Positions 1 to 9,165 of a stretch of 64,000 nucleotides of DNA are shown here, one piece after another. The stretch covers positions 1 through 64,000 of the forward strand of contig NZ_FCNW02000027.1 of NCBI RefSeq assembly GCF_001544475.1. The letters run 5' to 3'. Origin of the DNA: Caballeronia humi (GTDB taxonomy: Bacteria; Pseudomonadota; Gammaproteobacteria; Burkholderiales; Burkholderiaceae). Under the pieces are notes generated by a model. That model had not been told where the DNA came from. It made no database searches and saw only the letters and a program-made list of their open reading frames with translations. Position 1 is the stretch's first letter. Each line of letters starts with the position of its first letter. A program made the position numbers and the translations under genes.

Positions 1-132
1 ATGCTCGGGTTCAAACGCTTCCGCAACGCGGCCGTCACCATCTCTGGCATCGAGCTGATGCATCGCATTCGCAAAGGTCAATTCGATCTCACCAGTGTGC
101 ATCTCAAAGATACCACTGCGCCCTCGATTTGA
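1..132 (+). pseudogene. IS6-family transposase, C-terminal fragment
   Basis: The open frame runs in from outside the window and encodes the C-terminal tail of an IS6/IS26-type DDE transposase (residues like GFKRFRNAAVTISGIELM). This tail lies downstream of the catalytic glutamate. A TGA at 130-132 ends it about eleven codons earlier than in the second copy, because of a one-base deletion in the CCCTCGATTTG region. Whether the upstream part is intact cannot be seen. Confidence 0.75.
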
Positions 133-208
133 CGGCGGTTCTTTCAACTCGTTGAGTTCTCTAAGTTACGGGCGGTTTCTCGCCAGCCTACCGATTTGCA
201 CCACAACC
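1..208 (+). mobile_element. IS6-family insertion sequence, right end (partial)
   Basis: This is the 3' end of an IS6-family element whose left part lies outside the window. It matches 5349-5557 almost base for base, with about eight differences and small indels over 208 bp, so the two copies have diverged. It ends at 208 with the terminal inverted repeat, whose complement starts ggttgtggtgcaaat. Positions 1-132 encode the last 43 residues of the transposase. One base missing near 130 relative to the other copy brings in an early TGA at 130-132. The 8 bp after the end (cggacggt) do not match the 8 bp flanking the other copy. Confidence 0.85.
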
Positions 209-270
209 CGGACGGTTACCTCGCAAGCGATCACCTATGCAGACCTTTCCACGGTCACGCGTCGGTAACC

Positions 271-1809
271 TCAATATGGGATGTCATTGCGTCCCGGTTT
301 GACCTTCTTCGACTTGATGAACGGTGCTTCGGTTGACAACTCAACGCGCAGTTCGCCGGCCGCGATGACTTGGCCTGTCGGAGCGCTAGTGCCGTCCACC
401 CGCACAAACGAGATTACATGTTCGCGCGTGGGCCTCGCGCGAATCTTCACCATTGCTCCTGTTGCCGGATATTCGAGCGTTACCGATCCATGATGCGCCT
501 CGCCGGCAATTTCGAAGGCTCCGAGCGTACCGAGAAAGTGCTTTGGACCGACTGTATCGATATCTGCATTTTCTGGCAGATTGAGATACACCTTGTAGAA
601 GTAACCGCCGGATGCGCCCGCGTTCGTGATCGCGACGTTGTCGAGCACGACTTTAGCCGAGCGGAATTTTTTCGCCTTCGATGTACTGGCCGAAGTGTCA
701 GCGGGCGCCGACGCGCTTGTCGTTCCGGCATCGGGAAACTCCTCCTCGGTCGTCGCGATGACGTCCTGGATTGACTGCACCGAACTCGCCTCGGCCGTCA
801 CAAGCGCGCTGATCGACTGTTCGTTCAGCGCGACGCCTTTCACCCCGCCGATCGCGCGCTCGTCCGCGGTGATGTCGCGAGCTGGCGTCGCCTTGAACAA
901 GCCGAGCGGCGGGCGTTGTCGAAGTTGCGGGCCCTCCGCCTGGACCCGAATGATGCGGCCCGCCTGTGCTTGCTGCGGCAGTGACGTGGGCCGGGAGGTG
1001 TTGTCATAGTCGTAGGCGGTGGTTCTGATGGTGCCGGCCCGGCGCGGGGAGTACGTTTCGACCTTCGGCATTGTGAGGCCCGGCGCATAAACGAAAGACG
1101 CGGGGGCACCGCTCCAGTAAGGCGAACTTGTCACCGGCATCGTACGGCCGTCGGGCAGCGCCCATGCGTGCCACAGCCTGTCGACGTTGCAGTGGTGCAG
1201 GAAAAAGATCGGATCGAGCGGCGACTGCATAGTCGCCATCGAACCGCCAATTAGGTTGTGCACAGGATTGTGCGGACGCGTTTCGAAGCGCTCTTCAAAC
1301 GAGTTCACCGTGCCGCGCTGGAAATTCACCGTCGAGGCTTGGAATGGCGTCAGGTCTAATGCGCTATAGACGTTGGTGTTTACCCGAGAATTGCTCGGGT
1401 AAAGATTAGCGAGCGTAGTGAACTCGCTCGGGATTGTCGGATTTCTGTACCAATCCCAATAGGGCAGCATGAGCCTGTTATTGCCTGAGATGATCTGCAG
1501 GCGTCGTTCGAAATACCAAAGATATCCCCGGTGCCAAGCAAGAAAATACGGTGTTCTGTGGGGACAATAATTAACATGCACATTGACCCAATACTGCCAC
1601 GAATTCGGGTCATTCGCGTTGTTATTGCCGCGCATGAGGCCTACGGCATAGAGGAACGAGCTGTACTGGTTGTCGGGAGCGACCTTAAATTGCTGCCATT
1701 CGAGACGGCGTTGCCCGCTTATCTGAGCAAAGCTCGGAAGCGCAGCGAGAGACAATGCCGAGGCCGCTCCACCCAGGAACGTTCGTCGGTCAAGTTTTAA
1801 ATGGCTCAT
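271..1809 (-). CDS. Tat-exported tyrosinase (type-3 copper polyphenol oxidase)
   Basis: The 512-aa protein should oxidise monophenols or o-diphenols to o-quinones with a binuclear copper centre outside the cytoplasm. The ATG at 1809 is preceded by GGAGAATTTC; a longer open frame to 1953 exists but would bury the signal peptide. The N-terminus is a twin-arginine signal (DRRTFLGG, residues 7-14) with a hydrophobic stretch and an AxA-like cleavage region near 29. The CuA site has His78, His84 and His93 (FLAWHRGYLWYFER). The CuB site has His180 and His184 (HNPVHN) and the HHCNVDRLW motif at 205-213. Residues after about 380 resemble the C-terminal domain of plant polyphenol oxidases, which shields the active site until processing. 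The gene lies inside the IS6-bracketed, lower-GC segment, so recent acquisition is likely. The physiological substrate is unknown. Confidence 0.9.
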   Translation of the reverse strand: MSHLKLDRRTFLGGAASALSLAALPSFAQISGQRRLEWQQFKVAPDNQYSSFLYAVGLMRGNNNANDPNSWQYWVNVHVNYCPHRTPYFLAWHRGYLWYFERRLQIISGNNRLMLPYWDWYRNPTIPSEFTTLANLYPSNSRVNTNVYSALDLTPFQASTVNFQRGTVNSFEERFETRPHNPVHNLIGGSMATMQSPLDPIFFLHHCNVDRLWHAWALPDGRTMPVTSSPYWSGAPASFVYAPGLTMPKVETYSPRRAGTIRTTAYDYDNTSRPTSLPQQAQAGRIIRVQAEGPQLRQRPPLGLFKATPARDITADERAIGGVKGVALNEQSISALVTAEASSVQSIQDVIATTEEEFPDAGTTSASAPADTSASTSKAKKFRSAKVVLDNVAITNAGASGGYFYKVYLNLPENADIDTVGPKHFLGTLGAFEIAGEAHHGSVTLEYPATGAMVKIRARPTREHVISFVRVDGTSAPTGQVIAAGELRVELSTEAPFIKSKKVKPGRNDIPY

Positions 1810-1953
1810 GAAATTCTCCAGCGGGGAGCCCTGCTCAATCATTGAATACAGGTGAACATCCTGGAAGATGGAGTGTTCTCGAAACGCCGTGAATGTTATT
1901 AGCTTTGGCGCAAGCGAGTCTCTCGCTTGGCCTGGTAAATACATTGCGACCAA

Positions 1954-2607
1954 GGCGCAACGTGGAAGTTGAACGGTTCATGAGACTATAGGTCGTCTCG
2001 GCCGCGACATTGATAAGGAAATCTACTCAAACTACGCTCATATTAACGTGCGCTGTCGCACATGCAATGCGGGATAAACCGACGAAATGAACTCAAGGGC
2101 CGCTGCTTGAAATAAACCCTGAAATGTGTTGATTCATTCGTTATTTGCGGCCTTGCTGGCCCCAGACGGCGCATTTGAACGGGGCTAAAACGGCCATTCC
2201 AGCGTTGATCGCAGGGTCAAGAAATCGAATTTCGCTAGGCATCAAATTTTCCATTGGATTGTCCGGTGAGAGCGTTGCGCAACGATGATGACTTGTGTCA
2301 GTTAAACACGCGTTGGACAACGCCGGACCGGGCGACGGTAATTTAAACAGAGAGCATTCGCGCACGGCCCTCGCGCACGAGCCGACCCGAGCCTGGTTTT
2401 AGACTCTGAAAGATCTGGATGGATGTTGCGTCGCGGTCCCCGAACTGAAGTCATGATGCTCTTAGTGCAAGGATAAAACGGGCGACCGATGCTCCGCAAG
2501 GAGCCCATTTTGGAATGATGCAGTTTTAGCCCGTCACCCTAAGCGACGATCTCAAGACGAAAACGCCCTATATAAGTTGGCGTAAGCGAACTTCTAACTC
2601 GCGACGT
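1954..2607. other. Intergenic stretch without a recognisable gene
   Basis: This holds the upstream region of the tyrosinase gene and about 500 bp of moderately AT-rich DNA. Short open frames occur on both strands (for example 2141-2365 minus), but none has a convincing ribosome binding site or recognisable motif. It is probably debris of earlier insertions. Confidence 0.4.
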
Positions 2608-2913
2608 TTAGTGAAGCGTCACGCTATCCCATCCGCGCATAAGTTCATTCAGCGCATCCGCTACCGCGGCGTCTACCTCGCCGTTGGTTAGAAGACGGTG
2701 CTCACCTTGGAACCGGTTGACTAGCGTAGCCGTAGCATCGCCATACAGGGCGCGCGCACGATCGTGTGCCAGGGCGAGAGCGAACTGCGCACGATCGCGC
2801 GGGGATTCTGCAAGGAGAATTCCGAGATCTAGACATAGCTGCAAGGCGTCGTGTAGTCGCACGACCGCCGTGCCTCGCATGCCGACCTTCAAGGGGTGGC
2901 TAACCTTCTTCAT
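2608..2913 (-). CDS. Peptidoglycan-binding-like domain protein, probable gene fragment
   Basis: The predicted product has 101 residues starting MKKVSHPLKVGMRG at 2913. The pattern of an LxxGMRGxxVxxLxxAL start, followed by YGDAT.LVNRFQGE and TGEVD-like residues and AxALNELM, is that of a PG_binding_1-type three-helix domain. In my recollection such a domain with this wording forms the N-terminus of large neuraminidase-like/Tc-toxin A proteins in proteobacteria. Here it stops right after the domain, in DNA full of insertion debris, so it is more likely a truncated 5' end than a complete gene. No strong Shine-Dalgarno is visible. The domain call is moderately sure; the toxin link is a guess. 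Confidence 0.45.
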   Translation of the reverse strand: MKKVSHPLKVGMRGTAVVRLHDALQLCLDLGILLAESPRDRAQFALALAHDRARALYGDATATLVNRFQGEHRLLTNGEVDAAVADALNELMRGWDSVTLH

Positions 2914-3160
2914 TTGCTTTCTCGCAAAGTTCGTGCTGGCTGCTGCCGGGGAGCCCGACAGCGCCATTGCCCTCGTAGTGAAGCACATACATCGTGTTCC
3001 ACTACTCGAAAGCTGCTCCAAGACAGAATCGTCGCCGCGCCCGTCCGGTGTTTAGCGGCTGTCGAACGTATGAGTAAGCGGAAGTATAAAAACAAAATCA
3101 AGAAACGAAAGGACTTAGTTTGTCCTCCCAAAGGCTCATCGGTCTGGAAATAGATGTTCT

Positions 3161-3724
3161 TCAGGGCTCAATCCGCAGTGGCTCCGGATAGTTTTGTGTC
3201 AAATCGAAGGTGCTTTCTACCGTCCATACTCCCTTTTGATATGTATAGTCGTAGTTATAACAAGTACCCGCATAGTTTTCCGAGCGCACCGTTACAAGTT
3301 GTTGAGGGGAGACGCTGCCGATGTGAAGCACGGCTGTCGCTCCGCTGCGGACGGTAGCTGTCGGGCGGAATGGTCCCGACGGATAGCCAATGTAGACCGT
3401 GCCTGAACAATTCGGAACGGTATAAGTAGGAGAATCGCCAGACCACTGCATCTGGGTTGCAGAATACAGACCCGATCCAGGAGGTGTCGTAACACGATTG
3501 ATCCCTGCATAGACCAGTACGCCGTTAATCTTGAGAAGTACTCCGCCCTCACTGGACCACCCGTAATACACCACTTTGCCGACGAACTTGCCATTAGCGG
3601 CAAAAAGTTTTGCGCCTAAAAAGTCCCTATCATGACGACCGCGGTCTTCTTCCTCGGCCGCCACCGGCCAGGTTCCGTAAGCAGCTGCCAGCAATACTAA
3701 AGAATTGACAAGTATCCTGTTCAC
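3161..3724 (-). CDS. Secreted protein of unknown function
   Basis: The 187-aa product starts at a GTG (3724) with GGAGA seven bases upstream. Residues 1-23 are a Sec-type signal (MNRILVNSLVLLAAAYG... ending AAE), so it is predicted to be periplasmic or secreted. The mature part opens with a charged EEEDRGRHDRD segment and then is rich in Gly, Tyr, Thr and Val with beta-strand-like alternation. Two cysteines (in NCSG and TCYNY) could form a disulfide. No family was recognised. It lies between two insertion remnants inside the IS6-bracketed segment, but keeps an intact frame, signal and ribosome site, so it may be functional. Confidence 0.65.
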   Translation of the reverse strand: MNRILVNSLVLLAAAYGTWPVAAEEEDRGRHDRDFLGAKLFAANGKFVGKVVYYGWSSEGGVLLKINGVLVYAGINRVTTPPGSGLYSATQMQWSGDSPTYTVPNCSGTVYIGYPSGPFRPTATVRSGATAVLHIGSVSPQQLVTVRSENYAGTCYNYDYTYQKGVWTVESTFDLTQNYPEPLRIEP

Positions 3725-4132
3725 GTCGTCTCTCCACTTCGCGTAAATCCCGGAACCACACCGATGGAACCATTAGCGTTTGATCACATCTCCCACCGAT
3801 AGCCAAAGTGCGCCGACGTTCGGACACCACGAACCCTAGAGAAGCTGACAAGTCGCGGCCAGAATGGGAGCGAATACGATGCCCATCGACCTCACTTTAA
3901 TAGGCTACACGAAAGCATCATGCAAGCGTTTAACAAGCTTCGCACTACCAGCGGAATCCAAAGTGCACGCGGCGCGTCGAATCACTTGTGTAAATGCTAT
4001 TTTCGCTATGGTGCGAGACTTGATCTTCTGTTGCCGGATTCGGTGCAGCGCAAGTGCCGCCTGCTGGGTCTCCGTCGTAACTGCCACAGATCTGCCGGGC
4101 ATCTGTGCGGTCGTGCAGATGTCGAGCGCATC

Positions 4133-4310
4133 GGTATCCAGCAATACTTAACGCCTTGGCGAGCTTTCTGGCGTAGCTATTTCCGTTCTTGATGATGCTG
4201 CCCTGTCGGCGTTTCTCGCCCGACGAGTGTTCGGACGGCGTAACTGCCAGCCGGGCCATCAGCTGGCGTTGGTGCGCGAAGCGACAGATCTCCAAAGTGC
4301 TGCTAGCATG
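4133..4310 (-). pseudogene. IS110-family transposase remnant
   Basis: Read on the minus strand, this codes for the C-terminal Tnp_20-type region of IS110-family transposases: FAHQRQLMARLAV, then PSEHSSGEKRRQGSI, then KNGNSYARKLAK. The VPSEHSSG...RRQGxIxKxGN motif is diagnostic of the family. Upstream DEDD-domain sequence is missing and downstream sequence loses similarity, so only about 55 codons survive. The neighbouring 3740-4130 and 4310-4720 stretches show no recognisable coding content. Confidence 0.7.
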
Positions 4311-4783
4311 CCCACCGCCATGGGGAACTGCACGCCGCGCATTGTCTACAGGCTAGAGACGACGACATCCCGCAAAGCGGCTCCCGCCGGCCGCATTGCG
4401 CCTGAAGATTCTCGATCATGCGCCGATACTCCTCGGACGCCAGTTGCTGCCACGTGCTGTCGAACGGGAAGCGCGAGTTTCCGCCTCCTCCCAATGGCGC
4501 GAAACTCTAGCTCGAATTCTCGGGACGCGGCCGACATTCTCCCGTGGCCGTTTGCGTCTCGCGGAAGCGTTTTCGGAAGGCGCGAGACCAAGCTGCTTCG
4601 CCGTGCAGATCTCTAATGTCCTCTTCCTCGTACGGGACTGCATCCAAAATCCGAAAACGGCGACTGCATCTCCGGCCCGCGCGCAATCATGTAAGCTCCA
4701 GCCGCCGGCGCCCGCCGAACGGTTGTGGTGCAATTCCGATGCGTCGGTCTGTTACGCTCGATCTTTTGACCAGCACGAGCCAA

Positions 4784-5503
4784 TGAGCAAGCTGAAGGAC
4801 ATCGACGGGTTGTTCAATAGGCGTCGTTTCGACCGCGAAGTCATCATCCTTTGCGTGCGCTGGTACCTGCGCTACAAGCTGAGCTTCCGAGATCTTGCTG
4901 AAATGATGGCGGAGCGCGGCCCTTTCGCTGGTGCACACGACGATCATGCGCTGAGTGAGGCGCTACACGCCGGAGTTTGTCAAACGCTGGAATCGGTTCG
5001 CCGCGGCGGCCGGTCAGTCGTGGCGAGTCGACGAGACCTATGTGAAGATCCGTGGCAAATGGACCTATCTTTACCGCGCAGTTGACCGAACGGGAAAGAC
5101 GATCGATTTCCCGCCTCAGCGCCAGGCGCGATGTGGCTGCAGCAAAGGCGTTCTTCGTGAAGGCGATTAGAACTCAGGGGCGGGCTCCCGCAAAGATCAC
5201 CCTGGACGGGTACGCAGCCTCGCATCGAGCCGTCCGCGAAATGAAAACTGCCGGGTGCTGCCCCAGCGAACGAAATTGCGATCCTCGAAGTACCTGAACA
5301 ACCTGATCGAGCAAGATCATCGGCACATCAAATCGCGGGTGAACGTGATGCTCGGGTTCAAACGCTTCCGCAACGCGGCCGTCACCATCTCTGGCATCGA
5401 GCTGATGCATCGCATTCGCAAAGGACAATTCGATCTCACCTGTGTGCATCTCAAAGATACCACTGCTCCCTCGATTTGGACGGCGGTACTTTCAACTCGT
5501 TGA
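4784..5503 (+). pseudogene. IS6-family transposase, frameshifted
   Basis: Translation from the ATG at 4784 (MSKLKDIDGLFNRRRFDREV) gives the N-terminal helix-turn-helix part of an IS6/IS26-like transposase. The protein then continues in three other frames: RRYTPEFVKRWNRF around 4960, LSARRDVAAAKAFFVKA around 5120, and LPQRTKLRSSKYLNNLIEQDHRHIK from about 5258. All three DDE catalytic residues remain recognisable (WRVDETYVK, LDGYAASHRAV, NNLIEQDHR), but at least three indels separate them. No functional transposase can be made without multiple frameshifts. The last frame ends with TGA at 5501-5503. Confidence 0.88.
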
Positions 5504-5557
5504 GTTCTCTGAGTTACGGGCGGTTTCTCGCCAGCCTACCGAATTTGCACCACAACC
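5349..5557 (+). repeat. Direct repeat of the 1-208 IS6 end
   Basis: This stretch repeats 1-208 in the same orientation with scattered substitutions and two or three single-base indels. The pair could recombine and delete or circularise the intervening 5.3 kb containing the tyrosinase gene. Confidence 0.85.
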
Positions 5558-6263
5558 GCAAAGATCACGCGAGCATTAAGCCGGTTTGAGCAGTCGTTGT
5601 ATTCAACAAACAACTCTCTGAAACAGGATAGTCTGTCCAAGGTTGCGTTGGCAATCGAGTGTATTGACAGCACAGGTAGGACCGGGACTCGTGAAACCTG
5701 GAAATTCCAACGAGCTTCGAGCTCTTCCCCGGAATGAGGCACGAGCCAGCGGATTTCATAGGGACCCGCAGCGGCGGCATGGCTGCGACAAGGTCGCATA
5801 AAGAGCTGCAACCTATCCTGCTCTGTTGTACATGAGAAAGCTGGCGCAAAAGCGGCCGTTCATATAGGGGAATTTGGGTGGCCGCCGGGGACCTCGAAAC
5901 GCACTACGCGACCCCCACCGCGCTCCTCGACATTTCGAACCTTGACGCGGGTCCACGCAGTGGAGGCCAGCGGTAATGGACTTCAACTTTTGCGCGATAC
6001 GGGCAGAGTGAGCGCGAGCTTGCTTTTGGCCGAAAGAGCTGCCTGCACTTCAGTTCTAACAGCTGCGTCCAACGCAGCGCGGCAATCTGCAATTAAACCG
6101 ATTGTCCGCAATCCCGAGGCCTACCTACTGCACGTCATCGGTCGCATCGCCCCATCCCGCTAATCGCGTTGACGCTTGGACCCTGGCTTAGGGCAAGCTC
6201 AGCCTTAAACCCGGTCGGCCGGACTTACGTTTCCGGCCGACAAGCAAGCACGTGCCTCAGGCT
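5558..6263. other. Intergenic stretch, no gene recognised
   Basis: About 700 bp follow the IS6 element. A minus-strand open frame enters the element's end and reads back to about 5811 (residues like YEIRWLVPHSGEELEARW), which could be a relic of a gene cut by the insertion. I do not recognise it and it has no clear start. The rest shows nothing I can support. Confidence 0.35.
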
Positions 6264-7652
6264 TCAAACCGGATTCGCCGCGACGAAGTCTTTGAAGGCT
6301 CCGTATGCCGGGTTCTTCGTCACGCCATCAGGTTGAATCAGACCGTAGTTCGGGTCGATAATGCAGTACATCATGATGCTCTGGATGTTGTACTTATCCT
6401 TCACGGACAGGTATTGCTTCATCGAACTGGTGACGTAGACCGCGGCCGACTCGGGCGTATCCAGCGAGCCAGACCAGCCGAACTCCGTCAGCCAGATCGG
6501 CTTGCCGAACGAGTCCTTCAGCACTTGCAGAATGTCGGTTGCCGCCGTGCCGCCCGCCTTCTGAATGTCGTACGAGCTCTTGTACCAGTGATACGTTGTG
6601 TAGTCCCAGCGTATCTGGGCTGCGCCGCCGACGCCTGCTTCCGTGCCGTCCGGCGAGATGCCGTTCCACAACATCTGCTGTGCGCGATAGGCCATTGGAA
6701 TGCCGACGTTCACGCCGACCTGGATCGTTGCGTCGATTGCCTTTACGCCGTCGATCATGCCGCGGATCACGCCCCGGAACGATGGCCAATAGGCGGGGCT
6801 CCAGTCGGAAGTCGAGGCACCGTTGCCCTTAATATGTAACGCCACGTCGCATTCGTTGCCGCATTCGATGTACTTCACGAGGCCCTTCAACGGTTTCGTG
6901 CAGTTGACGCCGAGGTTGTAGCCGAGGGTATAGGCCGCGGCTTCGGTGCTCGTGACGTCCCACCCTGCGGACCTCGGATTGAGCACCGGCATGATCTGAA
7001 CGCCACTGCCCCTGAAAGGACCGTTCAGCGCGTCGGCTAGCACCTGAGACATACCGGCACCCGCAGTGTCACAGCGATAAATGGTTGCGCCGAGATCCTG
7101 CAGCAGTGCCAACTGCTGCGCCGGCGAGACTGTCTTATAGATGCCGGAGTTGTAGGCCATGTGGCCGTTCAGGCCGTAGAAGAGCGAGAGCGAGGCTGCA
7201 TCGACCTTCGGGCGTGGGTCGTTCGCGCCGAGAGACGCCCACGGGTTGCCGTTCTTGTACCAGTTGCCGTCGGTGTTCATCGCGTAGACGCCGCCGCCGT
7301 ACCAGAGCAACATCGTCAGCGCCTTGGGCGAACCGGTCGCTATCGACGTGCCGTTTCGCGTGACCCGATTGCTAACGAGCGTCCACATATTGCCGGCGTC
7401 GTCGACGATGGACGTTGCCGACGGAATTGTCGTACCGTCGGGAGATGTTGTGGCTGCCAGCTTCGAAACCCCTGCGATGTCGGCACCGTCGTCCCCGTTT
7501 CCCTCGCCGCCGCATGCGGTTAAGGCGGAAGACCCCGCCCCGGCAATCAGCAGAGCAAGAAATCGCCTACGCGGGAAATTAGACGTACGCACATCATTCG
7601 CAGCCTGATAGGTATTTATTACCTTACTAAGGTTACTTTTTGAATCATTCAT
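6264..7652 (-). CDS. Tat-signal lipoprotein, clan GH-A-like glycoside hydrolase
   Basis: The 462-aa protein starts at 7652, with AGGAA nine bases upstream. Residues 28-46 form a twin-arginine signal (PRRRFLALLIAG) ending in a lipobox-like LTAC, so it is probably exported folded and lipidated at Cys47. Residues about 70-145 are a small Trp-rich beta domain (PDGTTIPSATSIVD, WYKNGNPW). Residues about 150-462 look like a TIM-barrel glycosidase. The acid/base candidate is Glu267 in an N-E pair (YIECGNECD), the nucleophile candidate is Glu390 in WLTEFGWSG, and HWYKSSYD lies between. The N-E and TEFG pairing suits clan GH-A retaining enzymes such as GH5 or GH39; the substrate cannot be read. It stands alone, with AT-rich DNA upstream (7653-7800) as a likely promoter region. 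Confidence 0.75.
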   Translation of the reverse strand: MNDSKSNLSKVINTYQAANDVRTSNFPRRRFLALLIAGAGSSALTACGGEGNGDDGADIAGVSKLAATTSPDGTTIPSATSIVDDAGNMWTLVSNRVTRNGTSIATGSPKALTMLLWYGGGVYAMNTDGNWYKNGNPWASLGANDPRPKVDAASLSLFYGLNGHMAYNSGIYKTVSPAQQLALLQDLGATIYRCDTAGAGMSQVLADALNGPFRGSGVQIMPVLNPRSAGWDVTSTEAAAYTLGYNLGVNCTKPLKGLVKYIECGNECDVALHIKGNGASTSDWSPAYWPSFRGVIRGMIDGVKAIDATIQVGVNVGIPMAYRAQQMLWNGISPDGTEAGVGGAAQIRWDYTTYHWYKSSYDIQKAGGTAATDILQVLKDSFGKPIWLTEFGWSGSLDTPESAAVYVTSSMKQYLSVKDKYNIQSIMMYCIIDPNYGLIQPDGVTKNPAYGAFKDFVAANPV

Positions 7653-8217
7653 TGGTAAATATTCCTGATTGACAATGTGACGCATTATATTCAGGAAATA
7701 TATACCGTGCTTAGTGCCGTTAAATAACGCTAAAAACAGAAAGTAACCCGTATCAAATATTTGTATAACGAAACAAACTGTTACATTTGTTACCTTGGCA
7801 CGGTAAAACGCCCTTCTTTAGGGGCTTATCGTCGAAGTCCGTTTTTGGTGCGTAGAATTCTTTCGCTATCGCTCTATCTCGCGAACGCTTTGCCTCGTAT
7901 TGGCAGCACGCTGAGCGCGTCGCAACCGCCTGCTTGATTCTTTGAGTGGCTTCTTGCATTTAGCGCCACCATCAAAGGCCGTACCACTAGACCAGATCGC
8001 GCCACAAGCCGATGGCCTCCGTGTGTATCCGCAGTCAACCGATTGGCATAGATATCTGCTCACGTAGGCGCATCTATGGGTCGGCGAGCCCGGCACCCAC
8101 GAGAATGGCCGCGGATCCAAGCGCTTGAACGGGTGGCAAAGCCCGGACAACAGCGGTAATGAAGCAATACAAATTTGATCCGGCGCGGCGAGTCTGCGGC
8201 GACACTCCGAGGCTCAA
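7653..8217. other. Intergenic stretch, AT-rich promoter region and unassigned DNA
   Basis: Positions 7653-7800 are strongly AT-rich compared with the surroundings and probably carry the glycoside hydrolase promoter. Positions 7860-8170 have a minus-strand open frame of about 94 codons with no recognised motif and no ribosome site. I see no gene. Confidence 0.35.
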
Positions 8218-9165
8218 TGGCCGCACGTGCCGCATGGGTCCCCGATCAACTGCTGGCCCAGATGCAGAACATGGGTGCCGAGTCGATTCTCGATGAATCG
8301 GGCTTGACTGGCCTGCTCAAGAAGCAACTCGCCGAGCGCATGAGCGTGCGCGAGATCCAGGGCCATCTGCTGGAGCTGTACGGGCTGTGGGTGTCGCCGG
8401 ACCTGATTTCCACCGTCACCGATGAAGTGCTGGCCGAGATCGAGCAATGGCAGCAACGACCGCTCGAGGCGATGTATCCGATCGTGTATTTTGACGCGCT
8501 GCGGCTGAAGATTCGCGACGAAGGCACGGTCAAAAACAAGGCGGTGTACTGGCACTGGGTATCCGCGCCGATGGCCGCAAGGAAGTGCTGGGCCTATGGA
8601 TCGAGCAAACCGAGGTCTGGCTGAAGGTCTTCAACGAGTTGAAGAACCGCGGTTTGCACGACATCCTGATTGCGGTGGTCGATGGCTTGCGCGGCTTCCC
8701 CGAAGCGATCGAGGCGGTTCATCCGGCCGCCCAGATCCAGACCTGCATCGTGCATCTGATCCGCAATTCGCTAAATCTGCCACGGCCGAAGCGGCGGCAG
8801 CCGCGCTTGACGCATTCTCTCAAAGCGACTGGGGCCGCAAATTTCCACCGTGGTGGCAATATGGCAGAGTCAATGGGAACAGGCGATCCCGTTCTTCGCC
8901 TATCCGCCCGAGGTGCGTGGCGAGGGAGCGTGAGGCACCGGCTATATCATGCCGAATACCAACGCCATTGAAAGCATGCCCATGCAGTTGCGCAAGATCG
9001 TCAAGAACCGCGGCCACTTCCCCAGCGACGAAGCCGCCAGCAAGCTGCTGTATCTGGCCTTGCGCAACATCGAAGGATTGGAAGATGCCGCCTATCACTT
9101 GGCGGCAAGCGGTCAATCAGTTCGCCATTCTGTTCGGCGAGCGGTTCACCAGCGCCATTATCTGA
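8218..9165 (+). pseudogene. IS256-family (mutator-type) transposase, decayed
   Basis: Family segments appear in order but in shifting frames: WVPDQLLAQ and GLLKKQLAER, SVREIQGHLLELYG and VSPDLISTVTDEVL, YPIVYFDALRLKIRDEGTVKNKAVY, VLGLWIEQTE, LKNRGLHDILIAVVDGL, QTCIVHLIRNSLN, TTNAIES-like NTNAIESMPMQLRKIVK, GHFPSDEAASKL. An in-frame deletion joins LLKKQLAER directly to MSVREIQG, removing perhaps 70-80 residues. Further small deletions and frameshifts lie near 8560, 8780, 8840 and 9110. The DDE aspartates in YFDALR and VVDGL are present, but no intact product can be made. Terminal repeats were not identified. Confidence 0.85.

Larger units (their letters stand above)
4721..5557 (+). mobile_element. 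IS6-family insertion sequence, full length but inactivated
   Basis: The 837-bp element has terminal inverted repeats: ggttgtggtgcaattcc at 4721 and, as its complement, gaatttgcaccacaacc ending at 5557. Its size and single transposase frame fit the IS6 family. The 8-bp flanks (cgccgaac left, gcaaagat right) do not form a target duplication, which agrees with recombination or replicon fusion rather than a fresh simple insertion. It has the same orientation as the partial copy at 1-208. Confidence 0.88.

Noticed and set aside
3864..4151. 95-codon plus-strand frame next to the IS110 remnant
   Set aside because: No motif and it overlaps the recognisable minus-strand transposase remnant at its end.
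7866..8150. 94-codon minus-strand frame
   Set aside because: No ribosome site, no recognisable motif, Cys/Arg/Ser-rich composition typical of non-coding frames.
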